A DNA stretch of 64,000 nt from positions 124,001 to 188,000 of the forward strand of contig NZ_CAAHFN010000087.1 of assembly GCF_900961225.1 (NCBI RefSeq). The letters run 5' to 3'. Both the position numbers and the translations under genes were made by a program. Each line of letters opens with the position of its first letter. Position 1 is the first letter of the stretch. The notes beneath the pieces are model-generated. The model was given only the letters and a program-made list of their open reading frames with translations, was not told the origin of the DNA and ran no database searches. Positions 55,124-63,649 of this stretch are shown here, one piece after another. Source of the DNA: Modicisalibacter radicis. Lineage in GTDB: Bacteria > Pseudomonadota > Gammaproteobacteria > Pseudomonadales > Halomonadaceae.

Positions 55124-55643
55124 GCTGCCATCCCGATACGCCGGGCCGAATGACGACCGGCTCGGCATTGGCAATGCGCGGCCCGTCCGGTCGTCCAAAG
55201 AGGTGTCGGCAGATGACCCGGTAGACGCCGGAATGCGCCACGACGAGGGGCGTATCCCACTCGTCCAGGATATCGTTCAAGGCCTTGGTGACTCGCCGCT
55301 CGAACGGGGCCCATGGCTCCCCGCCGGGAGGCGTGTCCGTGTAGGAAACGAGTCGCGCAAGAGGCCGGCCCTCGAGCTCGCCCCAGTCTCGTTCGTTCAG
55401 CCCGGGCGTGACCAAGGGCTCGGACCCGGGTACGGCCAACATGGCGGTGTCCAGGGTCCGCGACAGTGAGCCGCAGACGACTCGGCCCCATGTCTGGTGT
55501 CGCAACCGCTCTGCCGCCATGCGGGCCTGGTTCCGGCCGGTCTCGGTCAACGGGCTGTCCGTTCGGCCGGCGATGACCCCGCGCGCATTGCACTCGGTCT
55601 CACCGTGGCGCAGAAAGATGAAAGGGCTTCGTCTCAACGGCAT
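55008..55643 (-). CDS. Histidine phosphatase family protein
   Basis: A 211-residue phosphatase of the phosphoglycerate-mutase-like superfamily. RHGET at residues 12-16 (phosphohistidine), second Arg in RTDSPLTETGRNQA, GLNERDWGELEGR (Glu), and VVAHSGVYR (second His). Cytoplasmic. The final ~35 residues are read through the 3' end of the antiporter gene on the opposite strand. Start overlaps the MBL gene end by 44 bases; last gene of the ABC operon. Confidence 0.85.
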   Translation of the reverse strand: MPLRRSPFIFLRHGETECNARGVIAGRTDSPLTETGRNQARMAAERLRHQTWGRVVCGSLSRTLDTAMLAVPGSEPLVTPGLNERDWGELEGRPLARLVSYTDTPPGGEPWAPFERRVTKALNDILDEWDTPLVVAHSGVYRVICRHLFGRPDGPRIANAEPVVIRPGVSGWQLTALACSPRLRPAPPAGDPASSSAPPTVSRRKRPTSGR

Positions 55644-56679
55644 CGTTCAATTCCAGGACCGAGTCGGTGTGCAACTGGGGGCCGAGCCGGTCACGCCAGG
55701 CCGCCGTCTGTGTCAGCGATGTAAACAGGGGCACCAGTCGTCGGGCGCCCAGCGTGTCGCGCAACCGGACCAGGTCACCGGCACGCAGATGGACATTCCA
55801 GCGTTGCCAATGCTCCAGTCCGGCGGCGACCCGCTCTCGCCGGTCTGGCGTCAGGTAGCCGGTGTGCAGCAAGCGGCGTCCGGGCCAATCCCAATGGCCA
55901 TCGTTCCGGTCGGCGACCAGCATGGTCGGGGCGTGCTCGGGCCATCTGCGGTCTGCCAATCGCTGCAGCGCGTCAGGGAGCCCGGGCCGAAAAGCATCCG
56001 GGTCGCATTGGGTCCAGCGGCATACCATCTGGTGGCAATGGCGATCCATCGTCCAGTCGATGGGCTGGGTCTTTTCCATCCGCAACAGCCACAAGGCCAG
56101 CTCGATCGCCCGGCCCGAAAGCGGCAACGGCAGTACCGTCGGGCGTGTCAGCTGTTGCCATAGGGCCTGCTGGCATTGGCGCTGGCCGGTGTCGTACAAG
56201 CCATAGGAGGCATCGAGCAGCAGCGTGCCGGCCGGCGGCGGCGGATCGAAAGGAAACAGCAGGGATTCGAACGATGCGTCGCCGGAATAGAACAGGCCGT
56301 CGCCCACGTCCAGATGCAACCAGAGCCCGCCATGGGAGTGTCCCGCCCTGCCCGTTGTCACCTCGATGCCCAGGATAGAGCGGGAACCCTGCCTCGGCAG
56401 CGGCCGCCAGCTTCTGCCGGGTGGCAGGGCGGTGGCCACTTCGGGGGTACAGTACAGGGGGATCCCCCAGGGAAGCCTGGCCACGGAGCCGATATGGTCC
56501 GGGTGGTCGTGGCTGATCAGTATGGCATCGAGCGGCCCCGTCTCTCGGACCCAGTCGCAACGCTCCTGCGGGTGAAGCGGACCGCCGGCATCCATCAACA
56601 ATGAGCGCCCTTGGTGCCGCACACGAATCGCCGCGCTGGACTTGCCCCCCAGTCCGCTGAGGATATCCACCTGACTCAT
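55600..56679 (-). CDS. Metallo-beta-lactamase-fold hydrolase
   Basis: A 359-residue MBL superfamily hydrolase. Zinc motif SHDHPDH (H57, H59, D61, H62), later HSHGGLWLHLDVGDG and LFYSGDASFE (Asp). It is a phosphodiesterase/lactonase-like enzyme by family; substrate unknown. ATG overlaps the ABC ATPase stop by one base (TGATG). Downstream phosphatase overlaps too, so the two enzymes may act in sequence on an imported compound. Confidence 0.87.
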   Translation of the reverse strand: MSQVDILSGLGGKSSAAIRVRHQGRSLLMDAGGPLHPQERCDWVRETGPLDAILISHDHPDHIGSVARLPWGIPLYCTPEVATALPPGRSWRPLPRQGSRSILGIEVTTGRAGHSHGGLWLHLDVGDGLFYSGDASFESLLFPFDPPPPAGTLLLDASYGLYDTGQRQCQQALWQQLTRPTVLPLPLSGRAIELALWLLRMEKTQPIDWTMDRHCHQMVCRWTQCDPDAFRPGLPDALQRLADRRWPEHAPTMLVADRNDGHWDWPGRRLLHTGYLTPDRRERVAAGLEHWQRWNVHLRAGDLVRLRDTLGARRLVPLFTSLTQTAAWRDRLGPQLHTDSVLELNDAVETKPFHLSAPR

Positions 56680-57707
56680 CAGGCGGCCCTCTGCAAGGAC
56701 CAGCCCTTGTCGAACCGGACCCGGACCGATTGCCCCGTCGCCAGCGCCGAATGATGCCAGGCCCTCAAGGGCTGGCCATCCAGCAGGCTGAGCGTCAGTT
56801 CATAGCGTTCCCCCCGGTAGACGCACTGCCTTACCTCGGCGCTCAAGCCATCGGCGCCTATCCGGATGTGCTCGGGACGCAGCAGGACGGGCCTGATCTT
56901 GGGCAAGCTCGTCTCCATGGCTTGCATGATGACGTGGCCATCCAGCCAGCCCGAGGGTTCCGCATCGGCAATGTGCACTACGGCGCCCTGGCCGATGAAC
57001 CGGGCTACCCAGTCGTCCACCGGCTGCTGGTACAGCTGTTCCGGTGTCGCCCACTGCGCCAGCCGGCCATCGCGCATCACGGCGATGTAGTCCGCCATCG
57101 ACATGGCTTCGCTCTGGTCATGCGTGACATAGACCAGGGTCGCACCGGTCTGGCGATGAAATTCCCGGAAGGTGCCTTCCATCGTGTCGCGAAGGTTCCG
57201 GTCCAGGTTGGCCAGGGGTTCGTCCAGCAGTACCACCCGGGGCTTTGCCACCAGACAGCGAGCCAGCGCCACGCGCTGACGCTGGCCGCCGCTGAGCTCC
57301 GCCGGCCGGCGCTGGGCCATGCGTTCCATTTCCACCTGCGCCAGGGCGGCGCGCACCGCCCCAGCCGCTTCGTTGCCGGATGTGCCCCGTACTTTCAACG
57401 GGTAACCCACGTTCTCGGCCACGCTCATGTGCGGCCAGAGCGCGTAAGACTGGAACACCATCGCCATGTTGCGTTGCTCCGGCGGGCATTGCGTTCGCGC
57501 GTCGGCGAGCCGCCGATCGCCCAGGTGAATCGAGCCGGAGGTCGGCTTTTCGAAGCCGGCCAGCAGACGGAGTATCGTCGTCTTGCCGCACCCGCTCGGC
57601 CCCAGCAGGGCGACAAAGGCCGCCTCGGGAATGGTCAGCGATAGGCCGTCGACGGCGGTTTCATTGCCGAATCGCTTCACTAGACGATCCAGGGTCAGGT
57701 TCTCCAC
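56679..57707 (-). CDS. ABC transporter ATP-binding protein
   Basis: A 342-residue ATPase of the iron/polyamine/aminoethylphosphonate importer class (PotA/FbpC). Walker A GPSGCGKTT, Q-loop VFQSYALWPHM, signature LSGGQRQRVALA, Walker B VVLLDEP and H-loop VTHDQSEAM; a C-terminal TOBE-like domain follows. It starts at GTG 57707, overlapping the permease end by 13 bases. Confidence 0.92.
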   Translation of the reverse strand: MENLTLDRLVKRFGNETAVDGLSLTIPEAAFVALLGPSGCGKTTILRLLAGFEKPTSGSIHLGDRRLADARTQCPPEQRNMAMVFQSYALWPHMSVAENVGYPLKVRGTSGNEAAGAVRAALAQVEMERMAQRRPAELSGGQRQRVALARCLVAKPRVVLLDEPLANLDRNLRDTMEGTFREFHRQTGATLVYVTHDQSEAMSMADYIAVMRDGRLAQWATPEQLYQQPVDDWVARFIGQGAVVHIADAEPSGWLDGHVIMQAMETSLPKIRPVLLRPEHIRIGADGLSAEVRQCVYRGERYELTLSLLDGQPLRAWHHSALATGQSVRVRFDKGWSLQRAA

Positions 57708-59395
57708 GGAATCACCCCTCTTGGCAGTCTGGGTGCGAGCAGGTTCAGCAGCGCCATCAACAGGGCCACGAACACCACCACCAGTACCGATATGGCCGAC
57801 GCCAGCACGCTTTCGCCGCCTTCATCCAGGTTGAAGATCAGCACGCCCAGGGTTTCATTGCCGGCGCTCCATAGCAGTGCCGAGACGGTGATCTCGTTCA
57901 GGGCGACCAGGAAAACCAGCAATCCGCCGGCAAATACCGCGGGTGCCAGCAAGGGCAGGAGAATATCGACCAGACGACGTAGCGTGCCGGCTCCTGCCAG
58001 CTGGGCCGCTTCTTCCAGAGCGCCATCGAACTGCCCGAGGCTTGCCATCACGGGCCGGAGACCCAGCACCAAAAAGCGCACCAGATAGGCGAGAAAAATG
58101 ATCCACAATGAGCCATAGACGACCACATTGATGACCGGCAGCGGCCGGGCGAACAACAGGATGCAGGCTATGGCCAGCACTACGCCGGGCAGGGCGTAGG
58201 GGATTTCGATCAGCGTCACCACCAGCGTCTGGATGCGCTCGGGCAACCGCTTCAGCCGGTAGGCCAACGGCAGCGCGCAGGCCATGATGACCAGGGCGGC
58301 GCCACCGGCCAGCATCAGGCTGTTTCGAGCGGCTCTCGGGGTGGCGCCCTGATGGTTGATCATCTCATCGAAGGCCGCGGATGTGACGCTGCCAGGCGTC
58401 AACGGCACACCGACCGCGGGTACCAGGGAACTGACGACCAGGGCCAGAAAGGGGCACACCAGTATGATCAACAGGACCGTCGCCAACGCGGCCTCCACCA
58501 GCGGACGCCATTGTCGAAGGTCGAGATCGTGCGCCTTGCCGCCGTGCCCGGTTAACGAATAGCGGCTGTGTCTTTGCATGCGCTGTTGCAGCGCGACACC
58601 CAGCAAAGCCAGCGCGCCAATCAGCACCGAGAGGCTGGCGACTTCCTGCAGGACCGAATGGCCAAAGCCGGCCATGCGCTGATAGATCAGTGTCGGCAAC
58701 ACGTAGTAGGCGTCCGGAATGCCGAGCATCGCCGGGATGCCGAAGTTGCCCAGGTTCGACACGAAAGCCATGAACACGCCGGCAAGCATGCCGCCCCGGC
58801 TCAACGGCAGCACGATGTCACGCCACACGCGGCGGCTGGAGGCGCCGCTGATCCGTGCGGCTTCGATCAGTTCGGCCGGCAGGTTGATCAGGCTGGTGCG
58901 CATTGCCAGGAATACCAGCGGTGCGCTCTGGATCCCGAGCAGCACGATAATGCCTTCCGGCGAATACAGCGGCTGCGGGCTTCCCAGCGGTGGGGCGATG
59001 CCCAGCGTGTTCAGCAGCGGGCTCGCCGGCCCCATCAGTTGCAACCAGCTCAGCGCGGTGACCTGGGGCGGGATCATCATCGGCAACATGAAACAGAACA
59101 CCAGCCACTGCTTGCCGCGCACGTTGGTGAGCGTAATGCCGTAGGCGAATATCGCGCCCAGAAGCAGCGACACCATCGCGCCCAGCGTGGCGGTGTACAG
59201 GCTGTTGCCCAGCGCGCGCCAGGTCGAGGCGGCGCTCATCACTTGCCAAAAGGGCGACTGCTCTCCCAGACCGAGTTGCGACATCGCCGACACCGCCAGG
59301 CGCAGGCTGGGCGTCAGGCTCAGCAGGGTGATCGTCACCAGCAACAGTGAAAGCAGCCAGTTCGGCTGGCTGCCTCTGGATAGCGCAATTCGCAT
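57695..59395 (-). CDS. ABC transporter permease, two fused membrane domains
   Basis: A 566-residue permease with two binding-protein-dependent transport domains in tandem (about 12 helices), the form found in FbpB/ThiP/PhnV-type importers. Each half has an EAA-like loop: ELIEAARISGASSRRVW and ALEEAAQLAGAGTLRRL. Two bases after the substrate-binding gene; 13-base overlap with the ATPase. Confidence 0.92.
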   Translation of the reverse strand: MRIALSRGSQPNWLLSLLLVTITLLSLTPSLRLAVSAMSQLGLGEQSPFWQVMSAASTWRALGNSLYTATLGAMVSLLLGAIFAYGITLTNVRGKQWLVFCFMLPMMIPPQVTALSWLQLMGPASPLLNTLGIAPPLGSPQPLYSPEGIIVLLGIQSAPLVFLAMRTSLINLPAELIEAARISGASSRRVWRDIVLPLSRGGMLAGVFMAFVSNLGNFGIPAMLGIPDAYYVLPTLIYQRMAGFGHSVLQEVASLSVLIGALALLGVALQQRMQRHSRYSLTGHGGKAHDLDLRQWRPLVEAALATVLLIILVCPFLALVVSSLVPAVGVPLTPGSVTSAAFDEMINHQGATPRAARNSLMLAGGAALVIMACALPLAYRLKRLPERIQTLVVTLIEIPYALPGVVLAIACILLFARPLPVINVVVYGSLWIIFLAYLVRFLVLGLRPVMASLGQFDGALEEAAQLAGAGTLRRLVDILLPLLAPAVFAGGLLVFLVALNEITVSALLWSAGNETLGVLIFNLDEGGESVLASAISVLVVVFVALLMALLNLLAPRLPRGVIPWRT

Positions 59396-59397
59396 GA

Positions 59398-60375
59398 TCA
59401 GTTGCCGTAGAGTTCACTGAACCGGGCCTTGTTGGCTTCCGCCTCTTCCAGGGCGGTTTCGGCGTCCAGCGGCATCAGCTTGATGCTGTCGCGCGGCGGA
59501 AACCCCGCGGGAGGCGCCACCCGGTCGCTTGCCGGCAGGTAGCCCTGGACTTGCACCAGCGTCTGGCCTTGCTCGGACAGCAGGAAGTCGACAAAGACCT
59601 GGGCGGCGGTCGGGTTCGACGCCCCCTTCATGATCGCCACCGGCTCGGTTACCGCGCTGACGCCCTCTTCCGGGAAGACGAACTCCACCGGCGAGCCCTT
59701 GGCGGCTTCACGGATGGGCAGGAAGTCGACCACGACGCCGTAGGGTTTGCTGCCGTTGGCAACGGCCTTGAAGACACCGCCGTTGCCGCCCTGGGCTTCG
59801 GCACCGTTTTCCTCGAGCCGCTCGATGTAGGACCAGCCCAGATCCGGGTTCTCCATCAGGGTCGCCATGTGCACCAGGGCCGCGCCGGAATACAGCGGAC
59901 TCGGCATGGTGACCTGACCTTCGAGCTCGGGGCGGACCAGGTCTGTCCAGCGGGTCGGCTGGAACTCGGCGCCGGTGTTGTAAACGATGCCCGTGGTGAT
60001 CAGCTTGGTGCTGTAGTAGTACCCTTCGGCATCGTAGAGCGAAGGGTCATAGCTTTCCCGTTCGGGGCTCAGATACGCCTGGAGGTAGCCGTCCTGCTTC
60101 AGCGATTCCATGGTGACCGTGTCGGCGATCAGCAGCACATCCGGCTTGACCAGGCCGGCGGCCAGTTCCGAGCGCAGGCGCGCAATCAGGCGGGTGGTGC
60201 CATCACGGACCCATTCGACGTCGATGTCCGGATGGGCTCGCTCGAATGCGTCCACGGTCTGCTGGGCATCGCTGTTGGGCTGGCTGGTATAGAGCACCAG
60301 CGTTTCATCGGCCTGGGCAATCAGTGGCAATGCCAGCGCGGCGGCCATCATCGCCTTGGCTGTGGAAAACGTCAT
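59398..60375 (-). CDS. ABC transporter substrate-binding protein
   Basis: A 325-residue periplasmic protein of the iron/2-aminoethylphosphonate/phosphoglycerate binding class (type 2). Signal peptide up to about residue 22 (ALALPLIAQA-DE); then ETLVLYTSQPNSDAQQTVDAFERAHPDIDVEWVRDGT, GIVYNTGAEFQPTRWTDL, GGNGGVFKAVANG. The family start and C-terminus are intact. GAGGAAC precedes the ATG. Iron or an organophosphonate are the best guesses given the phosphatase and MBL genes downstream. Confidence 0.88.
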   Translation of the reverse strand: MTFSTAKAMMAAALALPLIAQADETLVLYTSQPNSDAQQTVDAFERAHPDIDVEWVRDGTTRLIARLRSELAAGLVKPDVLLIADTVTMESLKQDGYLQAYLSPERESYDPSLYDAEGYYYSTKLITTGIVYNTGAEFQPTRWTDLVRPELEGQVTMPSPLYSGAALVHMATLMENPDLGWSYIERLEENGAEAQGGNGGVFKAVANGSKPYGVVVDFLPIREAAKGSPVEFVFPEEGVSAVTEPVAIMKGASNPTAAQVFVDFLLSEQGQTLVQVQGYLPASDRVAPPAGFPPRDSIKLMPLDAETALEEAEANKARFSELYGN

Positions 60376-60653
60376 TGCAGCGTTCCTCTTGGCTGGGTTC
60401 ACAACCAAGGTACGGTCACAAGACTACAACACCGAGACAGTAAGCTTTCGACACGCAGCGGATTGATTGCGACGGTGCGTCAGACGTTATCGCCTGCCCG
60501 GAGCTTCGAGATGAATCTGCCTCGGAGAAGGCGGCCGCCGCTTCTGATGACTTTCCCCAGAAACCGGCTGGCCTCCAAGGTGAGTTTTCGCTACGTTGAT
60601 TCTGACCATCATCAATTCAATGAGCGTGATGCACTCAGGAACAGCATTCAGCT
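60376..60653. other. Intergenic region upstream of the ABC operon
   Basis: 278 bases; nothing recognisable. No clear Fur or Pho box was found by eye. It contains the promoter of the ABC operon. Confidence 0.35.
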
Positions 60654-61435
60654 CTATTGACGCTTCCACGCCTCAAGCCATCCAAGCCCCGCTTGTGTCC
60701 CGGCACGTGGCTTATACTCGCAGCCGACCCAGCCATCAAAACCCTCTGCATCCAGCTGCGCGAAAATCCAGGGATAATTAACCTCGCCGGTATCGGGTTC
60801 GTGGCGCTCGGGGACGCTGGCAATCTGAATATGTCCCACGTCCGCGTGATGGCGCTGGTAGGTTGTCCAGATATCTCCGTCCATAATCTGGGCGTGGTAG
60901 AAGTCCATCTGCACCTTGACGTTGGGCTCGTTTAGCTCGGCAAGAATAGCGCGGCCCTCGGCTTGGTGGTTGAGGACATACCCTGGCATGTCGCCGGTGT
61001 TGATGGGCTCGATCAGCAGCTCGATGCCGTATTCGGCGAAGCGGCGAGCCGCATGATGTAGGTTGTCGAGGTAGACGGTGCGTAGCGTCTCCGGCGGGAC
61101 ATCTTCCGGCGCAAGCCCGGCCATGGCATGCACGCGAGGACAGCCGAGCGCGGTCGCATAGTGCAGTGCAGTCTCGACGCTGTCGCGAAATTCGATCTCA
61201 CGTCCGGGCAAGGCCGCGATCCCGCGCTCGCCAGCCTTCCAGTCTCCCGGCGAAAGATTGAACAAGACCTGCTGAAGACTATGATATTTCAGCTCGTGGG
61301 CGATTGCTTCGGGTGCGAAATCGTACGGCAACAGGAACCCGGTTCCTTCGAAGCCGCTCGCGCAGCTGCTGCGAAGCGCCCCATGAAGGGCACCTCGTTG
61401 AACATCATCGACAGATTGGCGGCAAAGCGGGGCAT
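60654..61435 (-). pseudogene. Hydroxypyruvate isomerase / 2-oxo-tetronate isomerase gene with a frameshift
   Basis: The 5' part (ATG 61435, AAGGAG 6-7 bases upstream) reads [21 protein letters not shown], the exact N-terminus of the Hyi/OtnI family. At about 61355-61361 a single-base deletion shifts the frame; the rest continues in another frame as [14 protein letters not shown] to the end WLEAWKRQ. Restoring one base gives 261 codons, the usual length. TIM-barrel signatures (LIEPINTGDMPGYVLN, VQMDFYHAQIMDG, HIQIASVPERHEPDTGE) are intact. It may be a recent pseudogene or a sequencing error. With the otnK remnant upstream it more likely belonged to a tetronate pathway (OtnI) than glyoxylate metabolism. 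Confidence 0.85.
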
Positions 61436-61459
61436 GCGTAACTCTCCTTCAGGCAAGGC

Positions 61460-61707
61460 TTACCAGCGGGGTGTCGAAGGTTTGTCATCGTTCATCGATT
61501 TCCACCTCGCCAACGCCTCCACTAGCGTGTCGGTTACCGGGAAGATGTTATCTTGGGCATGGAATCGAAGGTCGAGCAGTACTTGAAGTAGAATTTGCCC
61601 TGTCGTCGGTGGACAGGGTGCGAATGCCGGCACTGATCGGCATTTTCCCCCTTGTCCGGAACGCCGGTGAAGTCTTCGATAATGCATCCGAAGATTGGCA
61701 TCGTCAT
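61460..61707 (-). pseudogene. 3-oxo-tetronate kinase (OtnK-like) remnant
   Basis: Minus strand: GGAGGA then ATG at 61707, reading MTMPIFGCIIEDFTGV (compare IADDFTGATD at the OtnK N-terminus), a gap in homology, then FYFKYCSTFDSMP, a hallmark of DUF1537 kinases. In another frame it goes on DNIFPVTDTLVEALARW and stops at 61460. About three quarters of the usual 420 codons are missing and at least one frameshift is present. It precedes the broken hyi/otnI gene, so this was once an otn-type operon. Confidence 0.7.
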
Positions 61708-62118
61708 TCCTCCTATGCCAAGCTCCCATCGTTGACCATGCGAGGCGGTAACTTCCCGGGACCACACACGTAACGGTGATGTCGATCGATTTAGAACGCG
61801 TTTCACAACCGCGTGCTGCTGCCGGGGCAGGTTTTCGCAAGGGCGCTGTAAACCCTTCCTTGGGCGCTACTTTCTCCATCTGACTGCCAGGGATGGCGGA
61901 AATGCCGGAATGGACAGGATTACTTCCCGGCCTTGGCGAAAGACCCTTGCTTCAACCTCCCCGGCATCCGCACTATTAGTGTTTTGAAATGTGCTCTTAA
62001 GCCATTTGCCAACCTCTCGCTCAGGGTCCATGGTTTGGGTGTGGAGCCACCACCCGGCGCTGCAACGCCTCGGGCATCCACCTACATTGCAACCCGCAGT
62101 CCACGGAACGGAGATCCC
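61708..62118. other. 411-base divergent region with repeat copy B
   Basis: Apart from the repeat at 61833-61957 I see no gene. The region should carry the promoter of the Crp/Fnr gene. Confidence 0.45.
61833..61957. repeat. Dispersed palindromic intergenic repeat, copy B
   Basis: The arm TTCGCAAGGGCGCTGT, a CCTTGGGCGCTAC segment and the distal arm ACCCTTGCTTC match copy A at 2701-2773. The outer stem is GCAAGGG (61837-61843) / CCCTTGC (61944-61950). The loop region is about 50 bases longer than in copy A. Confidence 0.75.
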
Positions 62119-62886
62119 ATGGTAACGGCCCCTCATGAAGTCTGCGTCTCAGACAACCTCATGCACTTCCTGGCGCTTTCAGATAACGACAAGCACCTGT
62201 TGGCCGAACTGGAACAGTCAACCCAACGGGTCGCCCAGGGTCAAATGCTCTGGCGAGCTACGGAACAGCCTCGCACCCTGTACACCTTGCGCTGCGGTTG
62301 GGCCTATAGCATGCACCAGTCCGAGAGTGGCGAGGCCCAAGTGCTGGACGTCTTCCTACCCGGGGACCTGTTAGGCATTCGCGAGCTCACCTTCCCGGCT
62401 CATTCGACCGATGTCGTCATGCTGACCAGCGGGGTCGTCTGTCCCTTCCCCACCGAGCGCCTGCTCGACATCTTCCAGCAATCCCCCTCGCTCACCTTGG
62501 CCATACATGCCGCCGCCGCCCGGCAACAAGCCATCATCAGCGAACGTCTGGTCAATATCCTGCGCCATGACGCCCGAGCACGAATCGCTCACTTCGTACT
62601 CGAGCTGTTTTTCCGCCTCAAGCGCGTGGACGATTCCGTCTCCCGGGATTTCTCGGTACCGTTGCTACAGCGGGATTTCAGCAAGCTACTCGGAATGACC
62701 ACCGTGCACGTCAGTCGCACCCTTCGTGAAATGGAAGCCCAAGGCCTCTTGCGCAAGACACGCCAGGCCATTCAGATCCAGGACCTCGACCGGCTGCTTG
62801 AGATATCCGCCTTCGACCCCATGAAGCTGACGGACCAACTCAACCCCTCACTGACGGAGGCTCTACCCAGCCTCGAGCCGGCCTGA
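62119..62886 (+). CDS. Crp/Fnr-family transcriptional regulator
   Basis: A 255-residue regulator: N-terminal cNMP-binding-like beta barrel (HFLALSDNDKHLLAELEQST...FLPGDLLGIREL) and C-terminal winged helix (PLLQRDFSKLLGMTTVHVSRTLREMEAQGLLRK). It lacks the N-terminal four-Cys Fe-S cluster of FNR. GGAGA precedes the ATG at 62119. The effector is unknown; the adjacent decayed sugar-acid genes are divergent. Confidence 0.87.
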   Translation: MVTAPHEVCVSDNLMHFLALSDNDKHLLAELEQSTQRVAQGQMLWRATEQPRTLYTLRCGWAYSMHQSESGEAQVLDVFLPGDLLGIRELTFPAHSTDVVMLTSGVVCPFPTERLLDIFQQSPSLTLAIHAAAARQQAIISERLVNILRHDARARIAHFVLELFFRLKRVDDSVSRDFSVPLLQRDFSKLLGMTTVHVSRTLREMEAQGLLRKTRQAIQIQDLDRLLEISAFDPMKLTDQLNPSLTEALPSLEPA

Positions 62887-63180
62887 CCGATCACCAGGCA
62901 AAACAAAACCCGCCCATGAGGCCGAGTTAATGGTTTACGTTCCTGAACAACTTCCACCGACACCCTCGCCGGTGCATCCCCTAGTCAACGTTCCCTGGAT
63001 GCCTCATCCGTGGGTACCATGCCTAGTAACAGATTAGCGCACCAAGGCGCGGTGACCTTGATCCAACTCAACGCCGCGGGTGCCAAGTCCGAGATGAGCG
63101 GCGGGCTTGAGCGATGAGATGAAGCGCCCCGTGTTTCGTAGACACTTCCAGGCATTATACTGAAGGCGCTAGGAGGTTTT
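62887..63180. other. Intergenic region before the IS remnant
   Basis: About 294 bases without an open frame worth calling. Around 63121-63180 the sequence (CCCCGTGTTTCGTAGACACTTCCAG) resembles the left end and leader of IS3-type elements. Confidence 0.35.
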
Positions 63181-63420
63181 ATGAGCCGTCAACGATACAC
63201 CGAGAATTCAAGATAGAGGCCGTCAGAACAGCTGACGGAGCGAGGGCATCCCGTCGCCGAAGTTGCCGCCCGGTTGGGCGTTTCGGGCTACAGCCTGTAT
63301 TAGTGAATAAAGCGCTACGCCAAGCCGGAAGAGCATCAGCAGCAGAACACTGACCTTCAAATTGAGAGCCGGTGCTTGAAGGTTGATTTGAAGCGTGTAT
63401 CAGAAGAACGGGACCACACG
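63181..63420 (+). mobile_element. Decayed IS3-family transposase orfA remnant
   Basis: Starts MSRQRYT, then a frameshift within the EFKIEAV motif; continuing in frame: LTERGHPVAEVAARLGVSGYSLY followed by TAG TGA where CAG TGG (Gln-Trp) is expected, then IKRYAKPEEHQQQ and KVDLKRVSEERD. This is the helix-turn-helix and leucine-zipper part of IS3 orfA, inactivated by stops and a deletion. No orfB core is recognisable. Confidence 0.75.
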
Positions 63421-63649
63421 CGTAGTATATGAAATCAAGATGCATTATGGTTGCTGATGAGCCTCGAGTGAGCATGTGACGGTGGCGGCGTGAAATGTGG
63501 AAAATAAATAATGTTGGTTGAGTTGGGGCGTTTTAGATTGTTTCAAAAGCTCATTGGCTGTTGTGTGGTCGTTAAGAAGTATTTGTTGAATGGCGGGATG
63601 GTGATAAGTGTTTTTGTCTCTAGATTGTTTTTAGATATGGGGAAGGCGC
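63421..63649. other. Low-GC intergenic stretch
   Basis: AT- and T-rich region of about 230 bases between the IS remnant and the PAS gene. It holds only the presumed promoter and the ribosome site GGGGAAGG of the next gene. Confidence 0.4.

Noticed and set aside
60376..60480. Fur box upstream of the ABC operon
   Set aside because: No GATAATGATAATCATTATC-like palindrome found, so iron control is not supported by sequence.
60654..61331. Hyi as an intact shorter protein starting at 61331
   Set aside because: It would lack the first beta-strand of the barrel, while the missing N-terminus with a good ribosome site is present upstream in another frame.
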